A stretch of DNA of 23,421 nt from UBA8516 sp964434855 (GTDB taxonomy: Archaea; Thermoproteota; Nitrososphaeria; Nitrososphaerales; Nitrosopumilaceae). Below are positions 23,372-23,421 of the stretch, piece after piece. Location of the stretch: the NCBI GenBank assembly GCA_964434855.1, contig CAYSWR010000022.1, forward strand, positions 1 through 23,421. The letters run 5' to 3'. The position numbers and the translations under genes are program-made. Numbering within the stretch: the first letter of the stretch is position 1; each line of letters opens with the position of its first letter. Below the pieces are notes generated by a model. It made no database searches and was not told the origin of the DNA. It saw only the letters and a list, made by a program, of their open reading frames with translations.

Positions 23372-23421
23372 TGGATCGGAAGGGATTCGAACCCTCGACC
23401 TTTGCGGGATTATTCCTTACG
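23372..23421 (-). tRNA. tRNA gene, 3' part only, isotype not determinable
   Basis: On the minus strand the T arm GAGGG-TTCGAAT-CCCTT contains a perfect B box (GGTTCGAATCC). It is followed by the 3' acceptor strand CCGATCC and discriminator A at 23372; no CCA is encoded. Before the T arm, AGGTC fits a five-base variable loop. The bases further 5' do not form a normal seven-base anticodon loop with U33 in any register I tried. An intron at the usual 37/38 site is therefore likely, and the anticodon lies beyond the window. Confidence 0.85.

Noticed and set aside
1..23421. CRISPR arrays, insertion sequences, integrases or phage genes
   Set aside because: Reading through all gaps and gene products showed no spaced direct repeats, transposase-like products or attachment-site duplications.

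Overview
The window comes from an AT-rich archaeal chromosome, most probably an ammonia-oxidising Thaumarchaeon (Nitrososphaerota) of the Nitrosopumilus/Nitrosarchaeum kind. The reasons are an ESCRT-III/CdvC cell-division cluster, ribosomal protein L40e, an archaeal-type IleRS, a TrmB regulator, folate-type C1 enzymes (FolD plus 5-formyl-THF cyclo-ligase), a 7Fe-type ferredoxin resembling the zinc-containing ferredoxins of Sulfolobus, and many leaderless genes with a TATA-like box about 20-30 nt before the start codon. The species is inferred from gene content only.

Layout. 1-503 (-): unknown helical protein that runs off the left edge. 573-1989 (+): folD and 5-formyl-THF cyclo-ligase, overlapping, convergent with purD (1975-3237, -). 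3319-3923: two small genes converging on each other, one unknown and one a SWIM zinc-finger protein. 4115-4858 (+): metallophosphoesterase, convergent with the carAB operon (4855-9265, -). 9369-11652 (-): ESCRT-III/CdvB-like protein, unknown helical protein, CdvC ATPase. 11811-12980 (+): divergent TrmB regulator. 13157-16357 (+): ileS. 16472-17317 (+): ferredoxin/flavodoxin-NADP reductase-like flavoprotein. 17351-17515 (-): 54-codon DUF1059 gene. 17621-19505 (-): hemA behind an Ala-rich unknown gene. 19616-20566 (+): ferredoxin with a long extra N-terminal region. 20719-21048 (+): unknown. 21082-23104 (+): sucCD. 23139-23306 (+): rpl40e. 23372-23421 (-): 3' end of a tRNA. No stretch above 300 bases lacks a gene; the longest gap is 3924-4114, which holds one clear promoter and nothing else I can identify.

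Function. Most of the window is housekeeping: C1-folate and purine synthesis, pyrimidine/arginine precursor synthesis, tetrapyrrole entry, translation, succinyl-CoA metabolism and cell division.

The strongest anomaly is in carB. Its conserved N-terminus is present and in frame, but a 21-nt palindromic insertion carrying an in-frame TAA splits the GEAGE/FDYSGSQ motif. Both carA and carB also lack a canonical start codon at the expected place, while each has a well-placed Shine-Dalgarno sequence. Other points of note are a HemA with Thr where the catalytic Cys should be, an unidentified helical protein inside the cdv cluster, and a nested hairpin element after the ferredoxin gene. I saw no CRISPR array, transposase, integrase or prophage gene.
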